Origin: Kingella denitrificans ATCC 33394
Lineage (GTDB): Bacteria; Pseudomonadota; Gammaproteobacteria; Burkholderiales; Neisseriaceae
NCBI RefSeq assembly: GCF_000190695.1
Contig: NZ_GL870929.1
Location: 76,162-140,161 of the forward strand
Direction: 5' to 3'
DNA length: 64,000 nt
Below the pieces are notes generated by a model. It saw nothing but the letters and a program-made list of their open reading frames with translations. It made no database searches and was not told the origin of the DNA. The translations under genes were made by a program, and so were the position numbers. This document shows, in pieces, positions 1 to 7,664 of this stretch (its first letter is position 1; each line of letters opens with the position of its first letter).

Positions 1-20
1 CTCAGATTGAATACACGAAA

Positions 21-46
21 AAACAGCCCGATTGTACGGGCTGTTT
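21..46 (-). terminator. Intrinsic terminator-like hairpin
   Basis: A perfect 10-bp stem (AAACAGCCCG / CGGGCTGTTT) with a 6-nt loop. On the minus strand the stem is followed by a short T run, so it could end transcripts from the lipoprotein gene that stops at 215, although the gap is about 170 bp. It could instead serve a gene to the left of the window. Confidence 0.5.
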
Positions 47-163
47 ATGTATCTGGGGGAAAGTTTGGCAAGAGTAGCTTGGGTTGCCAAACCCAGCAAA
101 ACTGTTGAGTTAACCGAAAATGTTGGGTATTGTCTAAGCTGTGTTTGCTACTGCGCCCAATAA

Positions 164-175
164 AGGCTACCTGAA
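164..175 (+). repeat. AG-eikDUS dialect uptake sequence
   Basis: The 12-mer AGGCTACCTGAA is the DUS dialect described for Eikenella, not the king3 dialect (AAGCAGCCTGCA) that dominates the rest of the window. It lies just downstream of the lipoprotein gene. Confidence 0.6.
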
Positions 176-214
176 AAAGTTCAGACAGCTCTTTTCTTTC
201 AAATGGCCGGAATA

Positions 215-637
215 TTATTTAACCGTCTCGCAGCGCAGTTTGTCGGCGGCGTCAAACACCACTTTGATGCTGGTCATGGTATTGGCGGTGAGCGCCACAT
301 CGCAGCTTTGAATATAGGGTTTTTCTTTATAGACAACATGCAGATTCAGGCGCACTTTGTCTGAAGACGAGTTTAGGGATAGGGTGTCATGCTGATTGAA
401 GTTTCCGTCCCATTCGCTTTCCAAAGGGAAATTCCCATTGCCTTCAAAGGCTATGGAGGGCATAGGGATTCCATCGGTTGGATTAATTTCAGTAGGTATA
501 AAAGAACCCCGCCGCATATCGGTGTCGGTGTGCGGCACAGACTGCAAAAGAACAACCCGAAACGGATAAACGGCCGGTTTTTCCGCGCAGGCGGATAGCG
601 ATAAGGCGGCGAGAGCGAGCAGGGAGATGTATTTCAT
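215..637 (-). CDS. Small hypothetical lipoprotein
   Basis: This encodes 140 residues with a classic lipoprotein signal: a Lys near the N-terminus, a short hydrophobic run and the lipobox LSAC, giving a lipidated Cys at about residue 17. The mature part is mostly polar with two further Cys residues that could form a disulfide. The start is supported by AAGGAATAAAAC just before ATG. I do not recognise the family, so no function is given. It stands alone, with a Correia-like element upstream of its start and proA further right, and is probably transcribed from its own promoter or from one carried by that element. Confidence 0.7.
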   Translation of the reverse strand: MKYISLLALAALSLSACAEKPAVYPFRVVLLQSVPHTDTDMRRGSFIPTEINPTDGIPMPSIAFEGNGNFPLESEWDGNFNQHDTLSLNSSSDKVRLNLHVVYKEKPYIQSCDVALTANTMTSIKVVFDAADKLRCETVK

Positions 638-737
638 GTTTTATTCCTTTGTTGAAATGCTGGCGGGAATTGCCCGTTTCAAATGAAAAATCAGACAACA
701 TGAACGTGTATTTTAGTTGAAAAAGTGTATCCGTTTA

Positions 738-840
738 TATAGTGGATTAAAATCGCAATGATACGGCGTTGACTCGCCTTGACGTGCTACCTGTACGCCT
801 TGCGGCTCGCCTTGTCTCATTTTTATTTTAATCCACTATA
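738..840 (+). mobile_element. Correia-like element (CREE/NEMIS type), copy 1
   Basis: A 103-bp element bounded by TATAGTGGATTAAAAT and its inverted complement. The interior (ATACGGCGTTG, CTCGCCTTGACG, CTACCTGTACGCC, CCTTGTCTCAT) resembles the internally deleted form of Neisseria Correia repeats. These are non-autonomous miniature transposons targeting TA. This copy is 3 bp shorter than the other four because it has GGCTCGCCTTG where they have GGCTCGCCGCCTTG. Confidence 0.85.
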
Positions 841-856
841 TTTCATTGCAGGTTAA

Positions 857-868
857 AGGCTGCCTGAA
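857..868 (+). repeat. AG-simDUS dialect uptake sequence
   Basis: AGGCTGCCTGAA is the Simonsiella-type DUS dialect. It sits directly beside a Correia-like element and 50 bp from a king3-DUS pair, so three DUS dialects occur within the first kilobase. Confidence 0.6.
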
Positions 869-915
869 AATTGATTGAAATATCCGGCTTTTCCTCTCGA
901 ATGGGCGAAACGCAG

Positions 916-960
916 AAAAAGAAGCCTGCACCTTCATTTTCCGAAGTGCAGGCTGCTTTT
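916..960 (-). terminator. Inverted DUS pair, terminator of proBA
   Basis: Two king3-type DUS copies in inverted orientation (the left one has one mismatch) form a stem-loop about 50 bp after the proA stop. A-rich and T-rich flanks make it usable on both strands. Confidence 0.7.
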
Positions 961-1010
961 GCATTTTCAGACAATCTGAGGCATATTGCGTTTCCTATCC
1001 GTTTTATTCG

Positions 1011-2279
1011 CTATTCGCGGATTTGCCCGTTGCCCGAAACGAAGTATTTCGTGCTGGTTAATGCTTCCAAACCCATGGGGCCGCGCGCGTGCATTTTCTG
1101 TGTGGAAATGCCGATTTCTGCACCCAATCCGAATACGAAACCGTCGGTAAAGCGGGTGGATGCGTTTACATAGACAACGGCGGCATCCACCTGCTCTTGA
1201 AAACGGCGGGCGCAAGAAATATCCTGAGTAATGACAGCTTCGGAATGGTGGCTGGTATGGGCATTAATCCAATCGATGGCTTCCTGTGCGCCATCTACGG
1301 TTTTAACCGACAAAATATAATCCAAAAATTCGGCCGAATAGTCTTCCGGTTTGGCGGGTACGGCATTCTTCAACAAGGGGAGGGCGCGTTCGTCGGCACG
1401 GAATTCCACTGTATGCACTTTATCTATGGCCTGTTCCAGCATAGGTAGGAAACGGGAGGCTATTTTGTCGTGCACGACCAAGCTTTCGGCCGCGTTGCAT
1501 ACGCTGGGGCGCTGTGTTTTGGCATTGACCACAATTCGCACAGCCATATCGAGATCGGCTGTTTCATCCACGTAAATATGCACGTTACCCACGCCTGTTT
1601 CGATAATCGGTACTTTGGCTTTCTCTTTGACCGTCTGAATCAGTTTTGCCCCGCCGCGCGGTATCAGCACGTCAATCAATCCGGCAGCCTGCATGAGTGC
1701 TTCGGCTATGTCGCGGCCGGTGTTTTCCACCAGTTGGACGGCGTTTTCGTCAATTCGGGCCTGTCTCAATACGGTGCGTATGGCTTGCACCAATGCCATG
1801 TTGGTATTTAGCGCATCGCGGCCTCCGCGCAGGATGATGGCATTTCCGGTTTTGAAGGCCAGGCTGAACGCGTCTGTCGAAACATTGGGACGACTTTCGA
1901 AAATCATCGCCACCACGCCCAGTGGCACGCGTTTTTGGATGATTTCCAAGCCGTCCGGATTGGTGTGGCCGTGTAGCACCTGACCGATGGGGTCGGCCAA
2001 ATCCGCTACTTGCACCATGCCCTGCGCCATGGAACATATGCGTTTTTCGTCCAGCATCAATCTGTCCGTCATCACGCCGGAGATGCCGTTTTCCTGCGCG
2101 TTGGCCAAATCGCGCCGGTTGGCCGCCAAGATGGCGTCTGTTTGCGATACCAAGTGTTCCGCCACTGTTTTCAGGATGTGCCTTTTTTGTGCCGAACCCA
2201 GTTGCGGCAGGCTTTTTGCCGCGTGTCTTGCCTTTTCGCCCAATCGGGCGATGTATTGTTGTGGGGTCTGTTCGTTCAT
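1011..2279 (-). CDS. proA: Gamma-glutamyl phosphate reductase ProA (streptococcal-like)
   Basis: ProA reduces gamma-glutamyl phosphate to glutamate semialdehyde with NADPH in proline synthesis. The 422-residue protein has the aldehyde-dehydrogenase-like fold with the catalytic Cys in RPSVCNAAES (about residue 261), FESRPNVS near 128 and LIPRGGA near 206. The start at 2279 is set by AAGGAGATTTTT before ATG; the frame stays open further upstream but without such a site. It is the second gene of proBA, 97 bp after proB. The C-terminal stretch GISTQKMHARGPMGLEALTS and the final GQIRE match what I remember of Streptococcus ProA much better than neisserial ProA, and no king3-DUS occurs inside the gene. 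The function is secure; foreign origin is inferred. Confidence 0.95.
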   Translation of the reverse strand: MNEQTPQQYIARLGEKARHAAKSLPQLGSAQKRHILKTVAEHLVSQTDAILAANRRDLANAQENGISGVMTDRLMLDEKRICSMAQGMVQVADLADPIGQVLHGHTNPDGLEIIQKRVPLGVVAMIFESRPNVSTDAFSLAFKTGNAIILRGGRDALNTNMALVQAIRTVLRQARIDENAVQLVENTGRDIAEALMQAAGLIDVLIPRGGAKLIQTVKEKAKVPIIETGVGNVHIYVDETADLDMAVRIVVNAKTQRPSVCNAAESLVVHDKIASRFLPMLEQAIDKVHTVEFRADERALPLLKNAVPAKPEDYSAEFLDYILSVKTVDGAQEAIDWINAHTSHHSEAVITQDISCARRFQEQVDAAVVYVNASTRFTDGFVFGLGAEIGISTQKMHARGPMGLEALTSTKYFVSGNGQIRE

Positions 2280-2376
2280 AAAAATCTCCTTCGTGGTTGA
2301 AACTGCGCCCTTTGAGGCGTAGGAATGCGGTTTATTCGGCTGCGCTTTATTCGTTAAAACCAACCTTATTTCCTTT

Positions 2377-3186
2377 TTATGTTGTTTTTTCTTTTGAAAA
2401 CCAAGTGCCTATTTCTTCGCCGGCCAAAACGCGCAGGATATCGCGCGGGTTGCGGCTGTTCATCAGTACCATTTGGCCTGCATTATCGAAGACGATTTGC
2501 GCGCTTTTGATTTTGCTGGCCATGCCGCCCGTACCAAAACGGCTACCTGAACCGCCGGCAGCCCGTATGGTTGCGTCATCGATTTGTGTTACGCGGCTGC
2601 GGAGTTTCGCATCGGCATGCTCGGCTGGATTTTTATCGAACAGGCCGTCCACATCCGACAACATCAGCAATAAATCGGCATGGACGATACCCGCAACGAT
2701 GGCCGACAGGCAGTCGTTGTCGCCGAATTTGGTGTTATGCGCCATTTCATCAACGCTGACGGCATCGTTTTCGTTGACGATGGGAATAATTTTCATGGCT
2801 AAAAGATTTTCAAAGGCGTTGCTGACGTTGTGCAGGCTTTCCGGAAATTCCACTACGTCCCGTGTCAGTAAAATTTGCGATACTTTGTCTTGGTAATGAC
2901 CGAATATTTGGGCATACAGGCTCATCATGGCAACCTGCCCCACGCTGGATACGGCTTGTTGGCGGGCAATTTCGGCAGGCCGCTCGGGCAATCCTAATAC
3001 GTTCAAGCCGAACCCCATGGCACCCGACGAGACTAAAATGACATCCAGACCTCTGTTTGATAAAGATGAAATGACGAAAGCCAGTTGGTCTATCCTTTCC
3101 AGATTGATGGTTTTGTCGGGCTGTATCAGCGAACTTGTGCCGACTTTGATGACGATGCGTTTGACAGTTGAAAAGTCCCGTTTCAT
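2377..3186 (-). CDS. proB: Glutamate 5-kinase ProB, short form without PUA domain
   Basis: ProB phosphorylates glutamate with ATP, the first step to proline. The 269-residue product is an amino-acid kinase domain only: IVIKVGTSSL near residue 12, LVSSGAMGFG near 52, NENDAVSV near 150, and a GGSGSRFGTGGM loop. It ends at GEEIGTWF plus a short tail, so the C-terminal PUA domain of most proteobacterial ProB, including Neisseria as I recall it (about 369 residues), is absent. Short ProB of 267-270 residues ending in GTWF is the streptococcal form. The start is chosen from AAGGAATTTTTT before ATG. It is first in the operon with proA. Confidence 0.94.
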   Translation of the reverse strand: MKRDFSTVKRIVIKVGTSSLIQPDKTINLERIDQLAFVISSLSNRGLDVILVSSGAMGFGLNVLGLPERPAEIARQQAVSSVGQVAMMSLYAQIFGHYQDKVSQILLTRDVVEFPESLHNVSNAFENLLAMKIIPIVNENDAVSVDEMAHNTKFGDNDCLSAIVAGIVHADLLLMLSDVDGLFDKNPAEHADAKLRSRVTQIDDATIRAAGGSGSRFGTGGMASKIKSAQIVFDNAGQMVLMNSRNPRDILRVLAGEEIGTWFSKEKTT

Positions 3187-3612
3187 AAAAAATTCCTTGA
3201 TCATCGAATTCCGGCAGGTTAGCGCGGCAGTGCGGGTTGTTTGGAATGCCAGCTTCTTGCGGCCGGCAATTTCACTATACATAAGACTGCATTTAATGTG
3301 TAGCCTTAGACATTAAAAATTTTTGGATAAGGGCGCGTTTGTCTGAATATGAGCTTTGCGTTTTAGCCAGCCTTGCTTTGTATATGATTGGATGATGTGC
3401 CATTTTGTGCCGCGTACATCCCAAAGGGGATGCCTTTACTTTACGCGGAATCGATCCGTTTGATGTGTTGCCTGTACACTTTCCTTGTCCTTTAATGAGA
3501 CGGTTGCACATACTATTGATTATAAGAGTGTTTTACGGGTAAAGGGTTAAACGGAAAAAGCAGCCTGCACCTTCATTAACCGAAGTGCAGGCTGCTTTTT
3601 TATGCGGAAAAT
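3187..3612. other. Intergenic region upstream of proB
   Basis: About 425 bp without a convincing gene. The part near 3187-3300 should hold the proBA promoter. Around 3440-3500 the bases GATGTGTTGCCTGTACACTTTCCTTGTCC faintly resemble the right part of a Correia-like element, but no intact ends are visible. The right end is the tpx terminator. Confidence 0.5.
3555..3600 (-). terminator. Inverted DUS pair, tpx terminator
   Basis: AAAAAGCAGCCTGCAC and its inverted copy form a stem of about 18 bp with flanking A and T tracts, 13 bp past the tpx stop. Confidence 0.8.
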
Positions 3613-4110
3613 TTATGCCAATGCGGCCAATGCGGCATCGTAATCCGGTTCGTTTTTGATTTCGGGAACGAGTTGCGCATAAATCACGCGGTTGTTTTCG
3701 TCCAGCACCAGCACAGAGCGTGCGGTCAGGCCGCGCAAGGGGCTGTCGGCAATGGCAACGCCGTAATCTTGGGCAAAGCTGCTGCGGAACGACGACAGCG
3801 TGACCACGTTGTCAATGCCTTCCGCGCCGCAGAAGCGCGCCATGGCAAATGGCAAATCGGCGGCAATGCACAGCACCACGGCGTTGTCCAATGCGGCCGC
3901 GCGTTGGTTGAATTGGCGCACGGAAGTGGCGCAAACGCCGGTGTCGATGCTGGGGAAAATGTTCAGCACTTTGCGTTTGCCGGCAAAGTCGGTCAGTGTT
4001 TTATCGGACAAATCGTTGGCGGCCAGCACGAAATCGGGCGCGGTTTGGCCGACGGCGGGAAAGGTGCCGTCGATGCGGATGGGTTGGCCTTGCAGGGTTA
4101 CTTGGCTCAT
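3613..4110 (-). CDS. tpx: Thiol peroxidase Tpx
   Basis: Tpx is an atypical two-Cys peroxiredoxin that reduces hydrogen peroxide and alkyl hydroperoxides using thioredoxin. In the 165-residue protein the peroxidatic Cys is in SIDTGVCATSVRQFN (residue 60) and the resolving Cys in ARFCGAEG (residue 94), the usual Tpx spacing. The start at 4110 has AAGGAG six bases upstream; an upstream in-frame start five codons earlier lacks this. It is a single gene between its own terminator and dapE, which stops 54 bp upstream and may be cotranscribed. The final residues (DYDAALAAL) are typical of the family. Confidence 0.97.
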   Translation of the reverse strand: MSQVTLQGQPIRIDGTFPAVGQTAPDFVLAANDLSDKTLTDFAGKRKVLNIFPSIDTGVCATSVRQFNQRAAALDNAVVLCIAADLPFAMARFCGAEGIDNVVTLSSFRSSFAQDYGVAIADSPLRGLTARSVLVLDENNRVIYAQLVPEIKNEPDYDAALAALA

Positions 4111-4164
4111 GGGGGTCTCCTTCATGTGAGGGTGGGAAAACGGAAAGTGCAGGCTGCTTTTGGG

Positions 4165-5292
4165 TTATGCGAGCAGCTGCGTCATCATGTGTTCATAGAT
4201 GGCGGACAATTTGTCGATGTCGGCCAGTTCGATGTGTTCGTCAATCTGGTGGATGGTGGCATTGACGAAGCCCAGCTCAATCAGTTCGCGGGCGACGGCT
4301 TTGATAAACCGCCCATCCGATGTGCCGCCGGTGGTGGAAAGTTCGGCGGAAATGCCGCAGATGTCGCGGACGGCGTTTTGCGCGGCTTGGGTCAGCACGC
4401 CGGCTTCAGTAAGGAACGGGTTGCCCGACAAATGCCATGCCAAATCGTATTTCACGCCGTGTTTGTCCAGAATTTCGTGCACGCGGGTTTGCAGGCTGCT
4501 TTGGGTTTGTTCGGTGGAAAAGCGGAAGTTGAACTGAACCTGCACGCTGCCGGGGATGACGTTGGTGGCACCTGTGCCGCCGCGGATATTGGAAATTTGG
4601 AAGCCGGTGGCGGGGAAATAGGCATTGCCTTTGTCCCATTGGACGGCGGTTAATTCGGCCAACACGGGCGCGGCGGCGTGAATGGGGTTCTCCGCCAGAT
4701 GCGGATAGGCGATATGGCCTTGTTTGCCGTGGATGGTCAGCGTGCCGGACAGACTGCCGCGCCGCCCGTTTTTGAGCGTGTCGCCCAGTCGGGCAACGGC
4801 GGTGGGTTCGCCGACAATGCAGTAATCGATATGTTCGCCACGTGCTTTGAGCGCATCGACCACTTTGGTGGTGCCGTCGTGCGCGTCGCCTTCTTCATCG
4901 GAGGTGATGAGAAGGGCGAGACTGCCGTTAAATTGCGGATGGGCGGCGGTGAAGCGTTCGCAGGCGGTTACGAAACAGGCGATGGCGGTTTTCATGTCGG
5001 CTGCGCCGCGCGCGTACAGTTTGCCGTCGTGTTCGGTGGGGGTGAACGGGTCGAACGTCCATTGCCGCACATCGCCTGCGGGCACGACATCGGTATGGCC
5101 GGCAAAGCAGAGCAGAGGGGCGGCGCTGCCCAGCCGTGCATAGAAATTTTTGGTGTTGCCGAAGTGCATTTCTTCGATTTGGAAACCGATGGCGCGTAGG
5201 CGATCGGCCAGAATCTGCTGGCAGTTTTTGTCGTCCGGCGTGATGCTGGCTTCGGAGAGTAATTGTTTGGCAAGGGCGAGTGTGCTGTTCAT
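4165..5292 (-). CDS. dapE: Succinyl-diaminopimelate desuccinylase DapE
   Basis: DapE hydrolyses N-succinyl-L,L-diaminopimelate to L,L-diaminopimelate and succinate in the lysine and peptidoglycan precursor pathway. The 375-residue M20 metallopeptidase has FAGHTDVVPAGD (zinc His near 66), RGAADMKTA (bridging Asp near 99) and TSDEEGDA (Glu pair near 133). Length and motifs are normal. There is no Shine-Dalgarno site: on the coding strand a king3-DUS ends two bases before ATG. A second DUS lies inside the gene near 4490. tpx follows on the same strand. Confidence 0.96.
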   Translation of the reverse strand: MNSTLALAKQLLSEASITPDDKNCQQILADRLRAIGFQIEEMHFGNTKNFYARLGSAAPLLCFAGHTDVVPAGDVRQWTFDPFTPTEHDGKLYARGAADMKTAIACFVTACERFTAAHPQFNGSLALLITSDEEGDAHDGTTKVVDALKARGEHIDYCIVGEPTAVARLGDTLKNGRRGSLSGTLTIHGKQGHIAYPHLAENPIHAAAPVLAELTAVQWDKGNAYFPATGFQISNIRGGTGATNVIPGSVQVQFNFRFSTEQTQSSLQTRVHEILDKHGVKYDLAWHLSGNPFLTEAGVLTQAAQNAVRDICGISAELSTTGGTSDGRFIKAVARELIELGFVNATIHQIDEHIELADIDKLSAIYEHMMTQLLA

Positions 5293-5512
5293 GGTGCAGG
5301 CTGCTTTGGAAAGGAAAGCCGTATTCTATCGCCAAATGGCGGCGAAATGTAGGTTTGGGGGAAGATTTGCCGTTGTGCGGCAGCGGTATTTGGCGAAAGG
5401 CGGCGGGTAAAATAGTTTAAGGTTTGTGATAAATAGTGTTAAAATCGTGAGTTGTTTTGGCTTCATGCATTGCGCATGTTTTGATATTTTATTGTTTTTA
5501 AGGAGTAAAACT

Positions 5513-5989
5513 ATGAACCGTCGTCATTTCATCCAATCTACCCTGGCCGCTTCTTTGGCCACTGCCGCCACTGCCGCCGTTGCACACGGCGACCATTCGC
5601 ACAGCGGCCATGACCACGCGCACAACCATGCGGGTCACGGCGCGGCTGCTGAAAATGCACGTTTTGCTGCGGTGCACGCTGCGGCCTTGTCTTGCGTGGG
5701 CGCGGGCAAAAACTGCCTGGCACACTGCGTGCGTTTGCTGTCTGCCGGCGACCAAAGCATGGCGCAATGCGCGAAAAACGTAAACCAAATGTTGGCATTG
5801 TGCACTGCGGTGATGGATTTGGCCGCGCAAAACTCTGATTTGCTGCCGCAAGTGGCGCGTGCATGCGTGAAAGCGTGTGAAGCGTGTGCCGCTGCCTGCA
5901 AAGAGCACATCAACCACCACGCAGAATGCCGTGCCTGCTACGAATCTTGCGTGAAATGCGCGCAAGAGTGCGGCAAAATCGCGGCTTAA
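5513..5989 (+). CDS. Csp-type copper storage protein, Tat-exported four-helix bundle
   Basis: The 158-residue protein begins with a twin-arginine signal (NRRHFIQST then an Ala-rich hydrophobic run to about residue 24), followed by a His-rich stretch (HGDHSHSGHDHAHNHAGHG). The rest is a Cys-rich helical bundle with 14 Cys in helical spacing (CVKACEACAAACK, CRACYESCVKCAQEC). This matches exported Csp1-like proteins that load many Cu(I) ions inside a four-helix bundle. The His-rich linker may bind extra metal. TAAGGAG lies seven bases before the ATG at 5513. The ScsD-like thioredoxin gene follows on the same strand, which fits a copper-handling role. Confidence 0.88.
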   Translation: MNRRHFIQSTLAASLATAATAAVAHGDHSHSGHDHAHNHAGHGAAAENARFAAVHAAALSCVGAGKNCLAHCVRLLSAGDQSMAQCAKNVNQMLALCTAVMDLAAQNSDLLPQVARACVKACEACAAACKEHINHHAECRACYESCVKCAQECGKIAA

Positions 5990-6123
5990 TGTGATGCGAT
6001 ACAGCCCCTGCCCGTTGCCTTTGCCGGCGGCGGCAGGGGTTTTTTGTCGGCATGGCAGCGTGCAGGCTGCTTTTTCGGCCGATTCGCGGCGTGTTATCAT
6101 GCCGCCGACACAATCAACGGGAA

Positions 6124-6666
6124 ATGAAAATGGACGGAACACGCAAATGGGCGGCTTTTTGGCAGCGGCCAATGGTGAAACGGGGGCTGAAAATCGCCCA
6201 GTTGCTGCTGACGGTGGCGGTATTGAGCGTGCTGGTGGATTATTGGCGTGCGCCTGTTGCGTCGGTGCAGGCTGCATTCACGGCTTTCCAAACCGAAAAG
6301 CAGCCTGCACCCGTGAGTTTGGCGCAGTTGAGCCGGGAGCGCACGCTGGTATTGTATTTTTGGGGCAGCTGGTGTGGGATTTGCCGGCACACGTCGCCCA
6401 TCATCCAACGCCTGCACGAAGACGGCGTGCCCGTGTTGGGCGTGGCGTTGCGTTCGGGCAGCCGGCAGGAAGTGCGCGATTACCTGCAACAGCACCATTG
6501 GACGTTCGATACGCTGAACGACGAACACGGCGACTGGTCGCAGGCATGGCAGGTGAAGGTAACGCCGACCATCGTGCTGGTGCGGCAGGGCAAAGTGATA
6601 CACAGCACCACAGGGCTGGCGAGCTATTGGGGCTTAAAACTGCGCGTGGCGTTGGCCGATGCGTAG
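6124..6666 (+). CDS. Membrane-anchored thioredoxin-like protein (ScsD-like)
   Basis: The product of about 180 residues has one N-terminal membrane helix (KIAQLLLTVAVLSVLVDYW) followed by a periplasmic thioredoxin fold with active site WCGIC near residue 82 and cis-Pro in KVTPT near 151. This layout is that of the ScsD / DsbE-like protein disulfide oxidoreductases linked to copper tolerance. It follows the copper-storage gene by 134 bp. Two DUS copies are read in frame and encode SVQAAF and EKQPAPV in the linker between the membrane helix and the catalytic domain. The start could be 6124 or 6130; only a weak GGGAA precedes them. Confidence 0.8.
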   Translation: MKMDGTRKWAAFWQRPMVKRGLKIAQLLLTVAVLSVLVDYWRAPVASVQAAFTAFQTEKQPAPVSLAQLSRERTLVLYFWGSWCGICRHTSPIIQRLHEDGVPVLGVALRSGSRQEVRDYLQQHHWTFDTLNDEHGDWSQAWQVKVTPTIVLVRQGKVIHSTTGLASYWGLKLRVALADA

Positions 6667-6802
6667 GCAGTCGGCAGATGGCCGCTATGCACGGAAAACA
6701 GAAAATTTTGCATGAGGCTAGCCGGGCGGTTGCGCATGGCGTATCGCCGCCATGCCCACTCTTTCAGGCCGCCGACCTCCGCGCGTGGCCATTAAAAATA
6801 CC

Positions 6803-6848
6803 AAAAAGCAGCCTGCACTTTGAAAACGGAAGTGCAGGCTGCTTTTTT
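6803..6848. terminator. Inverted DUS pair between convergent genes
   Basis: AAAAAGCAGCCTGCACTT and its complement form a long stem with flanking A and T tracts. It lies between the converging scsD-like gene and the DUF4189-like gene and can serve both. A separate 8-bp hairpin (GCATGGCG / CGCCATGC) lies at 6734-6755. Confidence 0.75.
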
Positions 6849-6869
6849 GCTTGGTTTACCATTTACCGT

Positions 6870-7385
6870 TTACGGTTTGGCCGTGCCGATCACGCGGCAT
6901 TGGTCGGCGGAGTTGCCGTCGTCTTGGCAGCGTTGCAAAGCGGCTTCTTTGGCGGGCGTGCAGCGGGAGAGGAAGCCGCCGGCCGGTCTGTCGGCAACAT
7001 ACAGTTTTTCGGTCTGCTCGGATTTCGCCAAGGCAATGCAGCCGCTGTTCAGCCGCCAAGCCGCCAGTTCGCAGGTTTGCCCCCGGGGGCAGAGGTCGTC
7101 CACCACGTTGCGGATATTGCGCTCGCCGATGGTGGGCGATGACGATGCCAGCTCCCATTTGTTGAAAATGCGGTAATAAGGTGGCTTGCTGGTCCACAAT
7201 ATAGCGGCAAAGTTCGCTTTGTTCCTGCGTTCGCTGACTTGCCCGCCGCTGCCGTATCCATCGATATTGTAGCCGTAGGAAGCCAGCATGGGGTCGTGCT
7301 GCAACGGGCCGTTGGTGGGGTCGGCCAAAGCAGGCTGCACCGATAGTGCAAATAATACGGCCAGCAGGCTGTGGAAATGTTTCAT
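6870..7385 (-). CDS. Secreted DUF4189-like hypothetical protein
   Basis: The 171-residue protein has a signal peptide (hydrophobic to about residue 20, cleavage near PALA-DP). The mature part contains a repeated-Cys pattern, with ILWTSKP followed by LCPRGQTCELAAWRLNSGCIALA and a C-terminal CTPAKEAALQRCQDDGNSADQC. This resembles DUF4189 proteins, which are small secreted proteins of unknown function common in Neisseriaceae. The start is set by AAAGGGAAACCC before ATG. It is transcribed alone, with a Correia-like element about 100 bp upstream. The family assignment is by pattern only. Confidence 0.65.
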   Translation of the reverse strand: MKHFHSLLAVLFALSVQPALADPTNGPLQHDPMLASYGYNIDGYGSGGQVSERRNKANFAAILWTSKPPYYRIFNKWELASSSPTIGERNIRNVVDDLCPRGQTCELAAWRLNSGCIALAKSEQTEKLYVADRPAGGFLSRCTPAKEAALQRCQDDGNSADQCRVIGTAKP

Positions 7386-7484
7386 GGGTTTCCCTTTCAA
7401 TGAGGTTGGCGGACACGGATTATAGCGGAAGCGTGGATTTCTTCATACCATGCCGGACGATGGCCGCATTGCGGATTGGGCCGT

Positions 7485-7590
7485 TATAGTGAATTAAAAT
7501 CGCAATGATACGGCGTTGGCTCGCCTTGACGTACTACTTGTACGCCTTGCGGCTCGCCGCCTTGTCTCATTTTTATTTTAATCCACTATA
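7485..7590 (+). mobile_element. Correia-like element, copy 2
   Basis: A 106-bp element with left end TATAGTGAATTAAAAT and right end ATTTTAATCCACTATA; the left end has a G-to-A change. It lies between the start of the DUF4189-like gene and the mrcA terminator, and differs from copy 5 (read in reverse) at a single base. Confidence 0.85.
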
Positions 7591-7634
7591 AAAAAGCAGC
7601 CTGCACTTTGATTTTGCAAAGTGCAGGCTGCTTT
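7591..7634 (-). terminator. Inverted DUS pair, mrcA terminator
   Basis: An 18-bp perfect stem (AAAGCAGCCTGCACTTTG and complement) followed by T5 on the minus strand, 30 bp after the mrcA stop and directly against Correia-like copy 2. Confidence 0.85.
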
Positions 7635-7664
7635 GGGCTGAGCCGTCAGCCGATGGTGCCGGTT

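Larger units (their letters stand above)
638..1010. other. Intergenic stretch with Correia-like element and two DUS dialects
   Basis: There is no credible gene here. The stretch holds a Correia-like element (738-840), an AG-simDUS (857-868) and an inverted king3-DUS pair that serves as the proA terminator (916-960). The short open frames over it have no ribosome-binding site and follow the repeats. Confidence 0.7.

Noticed and set aside
3430..3510. Degenerate Correia-like remnant upstream of proB
   Set aside because: Only a loose resemblance to the right half (TTGCCTGTACACTTTCCTTGTCC) is present and neither terminal repeat can be found.
3293..3511. A 72-codon minus-strand frame between proB and tpx
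   Set aside because: There is no SD, no signal peptide and no recognisable domain; the composition looks non-coding.
3673..4653. A 326-codon plus-strand frame over tpx and dapE
   Set aside because: It lies opposite two clear genes, is Gly/His/Val-rich as antisense frames are, and lacks a ribosome-binding site.
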